Assembly: GCA_902702965.1 (NCBI GenBank)
Contig: CACRXP010000006.1
Coordinates: 1,983,976 to 2,047,975, forward strand
Direction: 5' to 3'
DNA: 64,000 bases
Source: Spirometra erinaceieuropaei
Taxonomy: Eukaryota; Platyhelminthes; Cestoda; Diphyllobothriidea; Diphyllobothriidae
This document shows, piece by piece, positions 46,205-56,822 of the stretch (its first letter is position 1; each line of letters starts with the position of its first letter). The notes below the pieces were generated by a model. The model was not told where the DNA came from and made no database searches. It worked only from the letters and a program-made list of their open reading frames with translations. The translations under genes were made by a program, and so were the position numbers.

Positions 46205-47000
46205 GTAACCAGCACGATCACCCCTCCCACCCCCAATAATGTCATCTCATTCTAAGGTGCATTTCCTACTAAACCCTGAATCTTTTAAGTAGTAAATCTT
46301 GCCCGCCAATGAGATTATATTTTTTGCCACATCGATAGAAGTTAGTCTCTATTCGGTTGTCGTATAAGGTTACAGAATTCTACTTTGCTATTCCATGGCG
46401 GACGCTGCCACCCTAGGCAAGTAAGTAGGGCGAGTCCGCCTTCAAATGCATCACCTTCGGGAGAGACGGCCAAACTTCGGCTGAAGAATCGCGCTGGTCA
46501 GAGAAAATGAATATGGTCTGATGTGGTTATGTAGCCCCACCTGAAGTAAACAAACCCCGGTCATCTCTAATGCTGGACTGGTGGTAATAAGGATTTTTAC
46601 AGGCGGGGCCGGGGGACGCACAGACGACGAGGTCAAGTAGTTGTATGCAAAAGAAAAGCTGTTGGGGGTGCGTGGTTGTATTTTGAATGGTTGAGAAATA
46701 GTTGCGATAACCCCTAACTCTAGCCCTTAACCCTAATCCCTGACCATAACTTCTAACCCTTAATCCCAACCCCAACAGTATTGTGCCGATCAGGTTGGGC
46801 TACCAAATCACATCTTATCATTAAAATGCTGGAAATACTGTCAAGAGTATCTTCCCAGAGGTCGACGACCAGATTCAGACTTCTACCCGGCGAACATAAT
46901 TAACAATTATGCCAGCTTGGATTTCAGGGTGGGTGGGTGTTGACTATATTTCGACCCTGCCTCAGGACATGCTATCGAATGTAGATAGCCTGGGCAGCGT
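46205..47000 (+). repeat. Dispersed repeat H, copy split by element M1
   Basis: This resembles 54545-54925 in order: caataatgtcatctcat, agtagaagttagtctc-like sequence, ggcaagtaagtagg, gagaaaatgaatatg, then gccagcttggatttcaggg and tatatttcg. Copy 46205 is interrupted at 46516-46817 by M1 and the other copy is not. Function is unknown. Confidence 0.55.
46516..46817 (+). mobile_element. Inverted-repeat element family M1, most complete copy
   Basis: Left end tctgatgtggttatgtagcc and right end (ggttgggctaccaaatcaca) are inverted complements with mismatches. Between them are the gtatgcaaaagaaaagct block and a C-rich telomere-like tract (about 46700-46785, variants of CCCTAACC). The paralogous repeat at 54545-54925 lacks it, which supports insertion. 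No coding sequence. Confidence 0.75.
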
Positions 47001-48220
47001 TGCATTTGCTCAGTTCAAAAGAAGAAGAAGAAATGTCGGTTTTCAGTTGGACCAATTATACACGCCAGGGCTTCTGCGTTTCTGATAGCCTCTCGTAATT
47101 ACCCGAATAAACATTTAGAAAACTGTTCCGCCTCGTTTCCTCACTGGAATATAGCAATCAAAAGTATTCACTCAGGAATGGGCGCACACCGATCCATTGG
47201 CTTCCCGAAGCAAACAAGCTTCGTATGGGCATTGATGAACTTCGGTCCGATGAAGTGCTTATGACCCATCTGGTAGACCCCAGTGGTGGACCAGCTGCAC
47301 CAAGTGCGTCTGTGCGCATGTTTGTGCTTCCGGTCCCACCTGGTGGTCAGGGTTATAATTGGCTGAATGAAGACAGACAATCCCGAAACAGTGCTGTATC
47401 AATCTACCCCCAGACTCTGTCGTCTCCCCTCTACAATCAAAAGTATCCCTAAGACGACTGAATTGTTCGTACTGGAGATTTCATCTCCCCAATGTCAAGG
47501 AGAATGTTTGACTTTTCACATTACTTAGTTTTTAATTTATGCATAAAGGTCCTTTCAGGAAAGAGGAACTTAGTTGTCCACTGCGAGGTAATTTGCATGC
47601 ATATGTTCGTGTCTGCGAAGGATCCAATAGGCTGAGTTCTAATCACACATTTTTACTGCGTGAATAAATCTGCTAGGGGTGTCCCGACGAGCCAAAACTT
47701 GTGAAGTTTTGGGCCAATCCTGGCAGGGATCTGTTTTTGCAAGAAACAACTACGACAGAATCTAAATGAGTGTTATTTATTGATTAGAGGTGGAATGAGA
47801 AGTGTAGTACAGTCTGTGGCGAATGTCCGAATAATTACTTGTTCGACAGCATGGACCAGTGATGGCCACTCAGTTTCCGAGTGATTGGAGATGTTTCGTA
47901 TATTAAGGCGCACTTTTCGTGTTAGGTCACATGCTGTAAATTCGCAAAAATTCTTTAATGGATCGGGAACCGGCCGACATACATCAGCCATAGTTCCCAA
48001 TTTAATGCTGAACAGCGTTTAGTTAAATGAAAACTCAAAAGCCGTATTGGCAAGGATTTTGTGTTGGTTAGAAATAACAATTTTACTAAGGGAAGCTAAA
48101 ATTCTGAATGTTTGAATATTCGCGCCAACTTAGTTAACTTTGCTTGCAAAAGTTTATAAAGCTTGCGCATGTAAACAGTTAAGAAAATGAAGTATCGCAA
48201 ACACTGTTACAAAATTATGC
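47001..48220. other. Unassigned sequence
   Basis: No recognised gene or repeat. A short gaagaagaagaaa run lies near 47020. The frame at 47225-47452 is isolated and unrecognised. Confidence 0.3.
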
Positions 48221-48532
48221 GGTCAGATGTGGTTATGTATCTCCACCTGAAGAATCGAAAGCCCAGCCACCTGTAATACGGGACCGGTGGCAATAGAGGG
48301 TTTTGACAGGTGTGGCCGCGGAACGCACAGGTGACGAGCTCAAATGGCTGTATGCAAAAGAAAAGCTATTGGGAACTTACCTTTGTGCTTTAAATGGTCC
48401 AGAAATAGTTGCCCTAACCCGAACTCTAACACCTGGCCCTAACCCCTGACCGGAACTATAACCACTAACCCTATGCCCAAACCTTGACCCCTAGCCCCAA
48501 CCCCAACAGTATTGTCTCCATAGGGTGAGGCT
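48221..48532 (+). mobile_element. Inverted-repeat element family M1, right end cut by a SINE
   Basis: Left end ggtcagatgtggttatgt is present, as are the gtatgcaaaagaaaagct block and a C-rich telomere-like tract (about 48413-48510). The right terminal breaks off at the start of the SINE A array (48531). Confidence 0.65.
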
Positions 48533-49139
48533 CACCGATCGTTCATACGGAACTCACTCGTTCCGTTGTGCCTTATGGACTCTCTCTCGAGCCCAACCAG
48601 CAGCCGCACAGCGGCGCATGATATATAGGCAGAATGCTATTACCGACAAAGACAAGGGAGACTGGAATGGCCATTTCTGGCTTATTAGTCGTCGTCAGCC
48701 AGCCATACCCAAGCCCGAAGTGTGGAACACCCGAGCCTCGAACTCGCGACCTGTTGGCTTAGAAGTCAACGCCTCTACTCACCGGGCCACTAGCCCGTTG
48801 CCCTGTCGGTTTTCGATCGGGAATATACAGTGGTAGGGGGCGCTCACCGATCGTTCATACGGAACTCACTCGTTCCCTTGTGCCTTAATGACTCTCTCCC
48901 GAGCCCAACCAGCAGCCGCACAGCGGCGCATGATATATAGGCAGAATGATATTACCGACAAAGACAAGGGAGACTGGAATGGCCATTTCTAGCTTATTAG
49001 CCGTCGTCAGCCAGTCATACCCAACCCCGAAGTGTGGAACTCGCGAGCTGTTGGTTAGGAGTCCAACGCCTCTAACCACTGGGCCACGAGTCCCTTGCCC
49101 TGTCGGTTTCGATAGGGAATATACAATGATAGAGGGGCG
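48531..49139 (-). mobile_element. Tandem pair of SINE family A copies
   Basis: Two full minus-strand copies lie head to tail: 48531-48842 (312 bp) and 48843-49139 (297 bp). A stub of a third, ctcaccgatcgttc, begins at 49140. Each runs tail (ctcaccgatcgttcatacgg), core, then tRNA-like head (tcgaactcgcgacctgttgg). Such dimers may come from tandem target or unequal exchange. Confidence 0.8.
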
Positions 49140-49384
49140 CTCACCGATCGTTCTTATTGCAAGCACAGCAACATGCGAAAACGTTTTATGCAATCATTAA
49201 GTGAATATTCTACATGGCAACTAGTCGACATCTTGATGTTTGATTGTGTTTTTTTAAGACAATGTCAGGAGAATTCGGCGGGATTTTTCCATTTTGATAT
49301 TGCTCTAAATGTAATGACTGTCACTGACTAAGAAGGCGGAACATAATTGTCATATACAATCACAAGTACACCATTCTTTGTATA

Positions 49385-51241
49385 CAGTTCGTGACCTATC
49401 TCATGAAACCTGATGACAGGAACGGATATGAGAGTTTTTGACACCTAGACTGTTACACATTTTGTTCGCTCTTCCATCCTCTGGAGGAAATGTCCTTTTC
49501 TTGTCTAGAAAATGTGTCCACGTAATTGTATCAAGCAACATGTTCACAACTTTGAACGAAAAGGGACGTTGTGACACCCCATGCCACTACCCGTCCTAGA
49601 CTCCGGTTACGCATCTGAGAGCGTTCTTCTTTGAGGGGAGAGTAATTTACCCTCGAGAGCTTTGCTAAACAGAGTTTGCCGCGTTTAAAAATCGATGTTG
49701 TGTTCGGTGCTAACAGGGGGAATCAGTTTGCTAGCATGCAGATTATTTTAAGAGAGCCAGGCTTTTTATCAATTTAAAAGTCAGACTAGCAAATCTGTGC
49801 GATTTGGCGCTCAGACAATGCGTCTTTCAAATGGGCCGAAATTGTTTTGTCGAATAGTTATTTTCAGCTTTGGATATCTGAACCTTACTTTTCATGTGGC
49901 CTACTTTCTGTATGTGCTTAATTTAGAAATGGAACAAGCAAAACATCAACAGTTTCAGCATAATATCAGTATTTATACGGCCACTCCGCAGTGTATTCAT
50001 AATCGTTGAACGGAGCCTAAAAGTGAGCAAAGATATCGGAAATAGACGCAATATAGAGAGAAGTACATGTTCTTACATTTATGGTATAAAATTATCAGTA
50101 TTTTTTAGCAACGTGGAAAAACGGCCGACAGTGCCAATTTTTTTTAGCTTCAACCTGTAAAAATGTATAGTACACAGACATCCGTCGACGGGATTCAGTA
50201 TCAAATAAATCTTCAAAAAGTTAGCTTATCAGAGAAAGTTTTCTCACTGAGTGAAATCATATTAGTTGATGACTTTTGTGGACGTTTATTTTATTTGTCG
50301 ATGAGATTTCATGTTTGAGTGAGTCCTCAAAGGTGACCCAAACGACCTTCTGCTCCGATAAATTTCTTTAAGAAATATCTTATTTTAAAGGTTATAACAA
50401 ACATTTAGTACAGAATCTGTCTTTTTGGACAATCAGGTTAAAACACCGAAAATCACGAAGTATTCAGAGATATTTCAAGGCAGATCTGAAACTCAACATA
50501 ATCCATAAAAAACGAAAAGTGCAACTCGAGTTCAGGGAAGAAAAGGTCTCGTTACATACACACAAAATGGTATGTTTACGATTGCACCTGTCAAATCTAT
50601 TTAAATTTATTAGTTACCAACCGACCTGGCAACATGTGACCCAATGACAACTGTTGTTCCTATGACGTCCCTATCGGGGGAATCAAGCAAAATTATGTTT
50701 GCCCCTCTACCATTGTATATTCGCGATCGAAACCGACAAGGCAACGGTCCCGTGGCCCTGTGGCTAGGGGCGTTGGACTTCTAACTAACAGGTCGCGAAC
50801 GTAAAGAATGCCATGGACCTTCGGGAAACCGTTTCGGAACCTATACTCAGGATTGAGGCTGTTGGCAAACCGCCATGTCTGAAATTACACTAATTTTATA
50901 GGGATATTTAAATGTGAACTCTACTAGAAGACTATTTTCAGAAATTATTATATTTCTGATGTCGTACTTAGTGTTTCGCACTGACAGGCTTTCTGTGTAC
51001 AAAACGGAAGTTTATTGAATCACGGTCATTTTTGGCGTTTTTGGGACTTTCCGTCATTTAAAAAAACCGGCGTTTCTAAATAACGCGGTATTGCCTTTAG
51101 TATTTCCTCTATGTTTTTAAATCACTTCAAGTTTCTTATTTATTGGCAATAAATATTGGGTCCACGACTGGTGTCCGCTTTGCGAATGATTAACAATCAG
51201 TCGAAAATGTCGACACCTTTCATTAGTTAGGTCACGAATCG
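49385..51241. mobile_element. Inverted-repeat element, subfamily E-B, long copy
   Basis: Ends CAGTTCGTGACC and GGTCACGAATC are inverted and flanked by TA (49383-49384 and 51242-51243). The first 280 bp is close to the left part of the element at 44844. It is longer (1857 bp) because of insertions, including a SINE A head piece at 50718-50798. I see no transposase in it. Confidence 0.6.
50718..50798 (+). mobile_element. SINE family A, head fragment
   Basis: It has the tRNA-like head (ggccctgtggctaggggcg, ttggacttctaactaacagg), cut short before the B box. The tctaa loop resembles an Arg (TCT) anticodon region, suggesting a tRNA-Arg origin. That is an inference from one degenerate arm. Confidence 0.55.
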
Positions 51242-51576
51242 TATACCAGGATGATTTCTATTCCTGTAAGCTACTGTTGCTCTCTGGTGACAACGAAGTC
51301 CGCTGAGTTTCATGGCGTCCATGAAATGCAAGCCAGTACATTCGGATTTCATGAGTAAGGAAGAAGGTTGTCTGAGTTTCTCAAATGGAGTATAGGGGTC
51401 CATCATTCGGGGAAAAAGTAACTTATTTTCGTTTATAGTAGATGTGATAAGTCATGGAATGTCATGAGTTATTACAAGCAAATCTCTATAACACAGAGTC
51501 CGCCCAAACCGCGTTCCCCAAAGTCTTACAGCAGTGAAAAACGTCCGCTCTTAAAAAGAAGGTATAGTTGGGTTTA

Positions 51577-52140
51577 GGCAGAATGTTTTTACCAATAGAG
51601 ACAGAGGAGACTGAATGGCCATTTCTGGCTTATTAGCCGTCGGCAGCCAGTCATACTCAACCCCGAAGTGTGGAACACCCGAGACTCGAACTCGCAACCT
51701 GTTAGTTAGAAGTCCTACGCCTCTAATCCCTGTGCAGTTGGTGGTTGGGCTCGAGAGAGAGAGAGAGAGCCCGTAAGGCACAACAGAACGAGTGAGTTCC
51801 GTAAGAACGATCGTGAGCGTCCCTCTATAGTTGTATGTTCCCGATCGAAACCGACAGGGCAACGGTCCCATGGCCCTGTGGCTAGGGGCGTTGGACTTCT
51901 AACTAACAGGTCGCGAGTTCGAGTCTCGTGTGTGCCACACTTCGGGGTTGGGTATGACTGGCTGACGACGGTTAATAAGCCAGAAATGACCATTTCAGTC
52001 TCCCTTGTCTGTGTCGGTAATAACATACTGCCTATATCATGCGCCTCTGTGCGGCTGCTGGTTGGGCTCGAGATAGAGAGAGCCCGTAAGGCCCAACGGA
52101 ACGAGTGAGTCCCGTAAGAGCTATCGATGAACGCCCCTCC
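51577..52140. mobile_element. Inverted pair of SINE family A copies
   Basis: A minus-strand partial copy (51577-51732, core and head) is followed by a plus-strand tail (51731-51826) and a complete plus-strand copy (51861-52140). The complete copy has head ctgtggctaggggcgttgg, B box gagttcgagtctcg, core, and tail ggctgctggttgggctcg. Facing opposite ways, they can fold together. A (GA)n run lies at 51754-51768. Confidence 0.75.
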
Positions 52141-52384
52141 ACCATAATTGGGTTTATAAGTTAATATTTACTGGCATAAAATAATTAATTTTCACGGAAA
52201 ATTAGAATTTTGGAAAATGACCATATTACAGATCGCTTAAATAGGGCTATATACGAGGGCGCATAGGGAAGAGGGACGCATAAAAAAGGGAAAATAGTGA
52301 AAAATAACTGCGAGTACAGAACATCAGTACTTTGTTGACTGTCTATTTACATTTAACAGAACAGCAAGTCTCCCAGGCACAAAG

Positions 52385-52920
52385 GTAGCCTAACTGTCTT
52401 CAGCGGATTGTTCAGTGTGATAATTTAGCATGAAGTCGGGCTTTTCTTGAATTGAGAGTTTCTCATTCGCGTTGTGCCAACGTCTTTTGATAAGTACGAA
52501 AACATTTTCGGTTGGATTAAGATTCGGGCTGTTGACAGGAATAAAAATCGATCGGATCCCAGATGCGCAGAGGCTGGCTGTTCTTTAAAAATTCATATTG
52601 CATTTGCAATCGCCGTCGGATTCATACTTCTTTATACCGATGGATTGTAGCATTGTCGTGTGAAATTATGGTATCCGTTCAGAGTTGGTAGATGTCGTAA
52701 CCGAAAACGTCCTTCACAATACTGACCTTGGTGTTGATGATGTCCGTAGCCGACCACCAGAGTGAGCGAGCTCGAATCTGATAGCCATCCAAACCATCAA
52801 CCGTCGACCGTTCTTGAGGACTGCCGTCGGCGCCCAATGCTCTTCTGGAAATTTCTTTCCACGCATGACTATCTGGGTTGACTTCGCAGGCATGTCTGAA
52901 AATAATACCTAATCACAGGA
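52385..52920 (-). pseudogene. Tc1-like transposase relic
   Basis: Translating the minus strand in pieces gives VWMAIRFEL, DNATIHRYKE (catalytic Asp codon at 52655-52657) and VNSPNLNPTENVFVLIKRRW (Glu codon at 52507-52509). This resembles the DNA..HR and SP.LNP.EN blocks of Tc1-type DDE transposases. The two residues lie about 146 bp apart with frame changes and several stops, so it is dead. The N-terminal DNA-binding part is missing. A CR1 fragment abuts the upstream end. Confidence 0.7.
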
Positions 52921-52995
52921 GTGAGTGCTCTTTCAGAATGAATGCCGGCAATCAATATATTTCACACTTTTCATGTCTATACTAATCTTCCTCTA

Positions 52996-53578
52996 CAGGG
53001 TGTTATTTGCGCTGAGGCGAGGATTTGTGCAGATGGATAAACAGCTGTTCGGAAAAACCTATGGGGCATTCGTCCGGTCTCACTTAGAGTATGCAGTCCA
53101 GGCCTGGCGACCGTGGTTGAAGAAAGATTATCAACGACTGGAAAGAGTACAGGCGATGGCTACGAAGATGGTCAAGAATCTTCATCATTTGCCTTACGAA
53201 ACCAGGCTGACCGAACTAAATCTGTTTCCTCTAAATTACAGGCAACTGCGCGGCGATCTCATTCAAACCTACAGGATTGTCAGAAGCCGTGAGTGTGTCC
53301 TAGACTTTGATGAATTCTTTGAATTGGCCCGGACTGACCGTCGGCGTGGTCATCCCTTCAAACTGCAAAGGAAGCGGGCTCATTCGGACGTCCGACGGAA
53401 CGCCTTCACTCACAGGGTCATCGGGGCATGGAATGGACTCCCTGATGCCGTCGTTCTTTCCGAAAGTGTCAAATCCTTTAAGAGCAGACTAGACGCTCAT
53501 TTGTTGAGAACCTACTGTACCTATAATAATGATTGTTTTAGCGGCGGCAATTTGCGCCTAGCTCATACTTACCGCTAA
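52996..53578 (+). pseudogene. CR1-type reverse transcriptase, C-terminal part
   Basis: The open frame ends with TAA at 53576-53578. Its opening residues (from the ATG at 52925) are flanking sequence, and homology starts at about RVLFALRRGF. It then reads through GAFVRSHLEYAVQAWRPW, YQRLERVQAMATKMVKNL, LNLFPLNYRQLRGDLIQTY, RRGHPFKLQRKRAHSDVRRN and AWNGLPDAVV. These are the thumb and C-terminal hallmarks of CR1-like non-LTR reverse transcriptases in flatworms. The catalytic palm motif with its Asp pair is not present. The frame is uninterrupted, so insertion or decay is fairly recent. Confidence 0.85.
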
Positions 53579-53706
53579 CTTCTTAACTTTTCGCATTTGC
53601 TGATGTAATTGACGACTTTATTTCTGTTTATCGATATGAATAGGGAGCTCAAGGGCGAAAGCCTCATTCCCTCAATAAACTGACTTAACTGAAACTGACT
53701 TAACTG
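52996..53706 (+). mobile_element. 5'-truncated CR1-type non-LTR retrotransposon
   Basis: The coding part (next entry) is followed by a short 3' end: a gaaagcctcattccctcaa stretch, then two or more copies of aactgacttaactg at about 53683-53706. Short 3' tandem repeats in place of poly(A) are typical of CR1-type elements. The 5' end starts in the reverse transcriptase region, as expected for incomplete reverse transcription. Confidence 0.75.
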
Positions 53707-53967
53707 AGCAAAATGTGCATAAACATGAAGTTTTGATCTGTGGATTTCAATAGCCTAGGAAATTACCAGGATATCAATAAAGATGAAGTTCCGCCTAAAA
53801 TCTGGCCTGTTTTCCTTTAACAAAACAGAGTTTAAATGACTCCTTCCTTAGTTAATAATTTTCTGCGTGTCAAATATATTCAACAGACACTAGCGAGACG
53901 ACAAATTTGTAGCATACTACTCACTCAAATTTCGATCTCGACACTTCATGAGTTAAGTCACCTACTG

Positions 53968-54034
53968 TGTGCACAATCCAAGCATGCATTCAGTTCAACC
54001 TGTGTAATGACAAGCACAGTTTAGGCACGGGATA
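53968..54034. other. Unassigned sequence
   Basis: A short stretch between the element end and the next repeat. Nothing recognised. Confidence 0.3.
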
Positions 54035-54500
54035 CGACGACCGTTCGACCGTCGTGACTGATGATGATGTCCACCATGTGCTTCATAGCATGCTGGAAGC
54101 AGGGACGGTGACTTGCTCGCGAATTAGCTTACAGTGACAGTGGGCTTGCGCAGCATCTACCGCACTCTCTTCTCCCTCACCTGGATCCGGTGTCATGACA
54201 TAGCCAAGAAGACCAGAAGTGCGGGGAGGGCTCAGATGGCTGGCACAGTGAGTGAACCCGCACCTAGAAGTACCACCACACCCCCTGGTCGACAACAAAC
54301 AGTCGGCCAGGATTTTATCCAACAGTAAGAATGGTAGGGAGGGGGGGGGGGAGAGGTAGGGATCCCGATTGGGCTTGCCGTCACACCCCGAAATGTTGGC
54401 ATTTGCTATGGGTGCGGATTCCCGATAACGCCTGCCGCGCTCTGATCTAGCCCCCGTGTTGGTCCAGCGCATCTGCCGCGTGGGGTTCGTTCTAGGGAGC
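54035..54500 (+). repeat. Dispersed repeat C, well-preserved plus copy
   Basis: Order follows the 41895-42400 copy: gatgatgtccaccatgtgc, agcatctaccgcactctc, ccaccacacccc, gactgatcta-like, and gcccccgtgttggtccagcg. The last block recurs at 55521-55570, joined to the tRNA synthetase fragment. Confidence 0.65.
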
Positions 54501-54544
54501 ACTCATTATTAACTACCGTCCACATCGCCTGCGAGAATTCTACC

Positions 54545-54925
54545 AGGAGAACGGAACCCCAATAATGTCATCCCATATTAAAGTTCCTTCTGAACCTTGC
54601 CTGCATAATCATCGCGCCATTATAACCATTATTATATTAGATTTGGTACTGTGTCAGTAGAAGTAAGTCTCCACTGTGTTGCCGTACAACACTACCACGG
54701 TTTCTCGTTCCACAGCCTATGCTGCTATCGAGCAAGTAAGGCAAGATAGCCAGGCGTCGGCTGAACCACTGCAGTCTGAGAAAAGGAATATGATGAGGAA
54801 TACAGAGTCAGAAGTATCCTTTCTCAGGACGATAACCAAGCACAGCCACCTACTCATAGAAGATGAGTAGTAACCATGTAGGCATGGATTCCAGGGCGGG
54901 TGGCTATATTTCAGTCTTTGATCTC
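54545..54925 (+). repeat. Dispersed repeat H, uninterrupted copy
   Basis: It aligns in order with 46205-47000 except that the M1 element is absent between gagaaaaggaatatg and the gtcagaagtatcc block. Its similarity is moderate. Confidence 0.55.
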
Positions 54926-55137
54926 GTTACTAGGACAGCATATATGGGAAATGGGGAACTCTCACAGCCAGAGGTACCTTACTGTTAGACGAGATGGAAT
55001 CTCCAACCCCACCCGACATCGTGTTGGGGCCCAAAACCCCTCTGTAATTACAGCAACCTTTACACATGACTGTAAAGAACAGAGAAGGTGCTGGAGCGTG
55101 TGCCTTCATAGTTCACTACCTATGTTTCCCTTTACAG

Positions 55138-55524
55138 AGCCCAACCTGATGGGCATTGACAAGAGTACTGGCGCACCGGAGTCTCTGCACTACATTGTAT
55201 GCCAAGAACCGCACACGGACAAGATTCACACGGAAATTGAGGAGACAGTAGCCTGGATGCAGGCTTGCGTGGAACTCGGACGATCGATCCGCATCAGGAA
55301 GGATCTCCCGCTGAAAGCGCCTCTCAGGGAGGCGGTTATAATCCACCCCGACCCGAAGGTCCACAAGCAGATCCTCTCCATGCAGTCGTACATTGTCGAG
55401 GTACGCACTGAGGGCATTGCGAATTGCCAGTGGAACCCCCCCCTTACACAATTATGCGGAATTATTTTTTCCGCAAATATTTTAGGAACTGAATGTGCGA
55501 AGCTTCTCCGTGACAGATGACTCC
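55138..55524 (+). pseudogene. IARS1: Isoleucyl-tRNA synthetase (cytoplasmic), two-exon fragment
   Basis: Exon 1 (55138-55400) encodes ESLHYIVCQEP, then VELGRSIRIRKDLPLKAPL and VIIHPDP. This is the well-conserved stretch of eukaryotic cytosolic IleRS in its C-terminal anticodon-binding region. It ends in a GT donor (GTACGC). Exon 2 resumes at 55486 after a TTTTAG acceptor and encodes ELNVRSFSVTDDS. The ELNVR block follows in the same order in the family, phase 0. The intron is only 85 bp (55401-55485). An upstream acceptor (TTTACAG) precedes 55138. Exon 2 stops after about 13 residues, where repeat C sequence takes over at about 55521. No other exons are found, so it is a duplicated fragment, not a retrocopy. 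The symbol names the source gene. Confidence 0.75.
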
Positions 55525-55690
55525 GATCTAGCCCCCGTGTTCGTCCAGCCGATGTACCGCGTGGCCCATTTTAAGGACAACGGGACACGATACAACACGC
55601 CTGACCGTTGGTTAAGATGTAACCGGACTTGGGTTTTCATAATTTCAGCGTTTTCAGTCGATTACCCCAGACGATAGGTTCCGTAGTTAG
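55521..55690 (+). repeat. Dispersed repeat C tail, joined to the synthetase fragment
   Basis: gatctagcccccgtgttcgtc and atgtaccgcgtggcccattttaa-type sequence matches 54445-54500 and 42295-42350. It replaces the expected continuation of the exon. Confidence 0.6.
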
Positions 55691-56210
55691 TATTTGTTGT
55701 AACCTTTGAAAAAGGACAGTTCTTAGAAGTTTTGCATATATGGAGAGTACCCGGATGTTCTTTTTGCCGATGAATTACTGGGTTATGTTTGTAGACCCGA
55801 CCCAGGATGAAACCTAATCGCTGAGGAAAAAAGACTTTCAAGACGAAGGCCCTTGATCCGGTGAAAAACTTCTAGCAAACTATTTTTATTAAAAGCATTT
55901 TACTGGGATATTTCACCTATCAGTGTCCACTTATTTCATCTATCTTTTCTAAAACATAGTCAGGCCTAAAAACTTGGAACATTCTAGCCGGCTATGGACT
56001 TCTGTGATTGAGATTGATAATTTATAGCCGTAATCGGAAACCACAGTCACCATCTTTCCTTCCATTTAGACCTTGTTCTACGACAGTAAATGCCCCCTAT
56101 AGTGGCCATATAAATCGTAAAATATTTCGATTACGACTTTGTTCGTTTCTTTTCCAAATTGCGGAAACCAGATAGCGTAAATGCTGAACATCTGAAGTGG
56201 CCGCTTAAGT
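55691..56210. other. Unassigned AT-rich sequence
   Basis: No gene recognised. It may be the remains of the transposon that carries the relic just downstream. Confidence 0.3.
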
Positions 56211-56589
56211 GTGGGCACTTACACGGGAGTGCTTGTGAAGTATTCGTACATGGCTGGAATTTATGGGTGTCTTAAAATGAAAGACTACCTGCGAGCTTTA
56301 TTAACGCGCGTTAGGACTCCAAATTATGCAAATTTACACAACGACATTTTTAAAAGAGAAGAACTTTTTACTCCTGCCAAAACATCATGTTTATTTAGGT
56401 CTCGCCCCATTTGATTTATGTGGCATAAAAAAAGCGGTTTTCAAGTCGCCGACGTTTGTTTTGGTGAAACTGTCCTCTGGCAGAAAAGCCCGCACTGACA
56501 TGAAGTTGTCAGCTAGGCAATACAGAAGAATGCCTGAATATGTGGCAAAGTTGACTACCGCCCACATTTGTGGACCTTTTCGTTGATAC
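56211..56589 (+). pseudogene. Mariner-like transposase relic (C-terminal part)
   Basis: Two overlapping frames complement each other. The second contains TTTFLKEKNFLLLPKHHVY followed by LGLAPFDLCGIKKAV, resembling the mariner block around LLP.P.YSPDLAPCD.FLFPKIKKAL that carries the third catalytic acidic residue. Some key positions differ. Later residues (KLSARQYRRMPEYV) match the downstream family pattern only loosely. The upstream half is lost or shifted. Identification is tentative. Confidence 0.5.
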
Positions 56590-56633
56590 AGATTTTTAGG
56601 GCCGTGTTGCACGTCAAAGAAATTACGAAACGT

Positions 56634-56815
56634 TATTACTGACGAAGACAGGGGAAACTGGAATGGCCATTTCTGGCTTATTAGCCGTCGTCAGCCAGTC
56701 ATACCCAACGCCGAAGTGTGGAACACCTGAGGCTCGATCTCGCGACCTGTTAGTGAGAAGTCCAACTCCCCTAACCCCTGAGCCACGGGCACGTTGTCTT
56801 GTCGGTTTGGATCGG
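56634..56815 (-). mobile_element. SINE family A, minus copy
   Basis: It has the core (aatggccatttctggcttatt) and a tRNA-like head on the minus strand (agttcga-type B box, ggctca). The family tail is lacking. It ends 8 bp from the left end of foldback element E5. Confidence 0.65.
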
Positions 56816-56822
56816 GCATATA

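Larger units (their letters stand above)
51436..53967. mobile_element. Large E-type element, possible decayed autonomous copy (E9)
   Basis: Ends TAGTAGATGTGATAAGTCATG (left, after a TA) and CACTTCATGAGTTAAGTCACC-TACTG (right) resemble inverted family E ends. Between them are a Tc1-like transposase relic, a SINE A pair and a CR1 fragment. Removing the SINE and CR1 inserts leaves about 1.2 kb. The end pairing is by similarity only, since most of the arms are gone. Confidence 0.45.
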
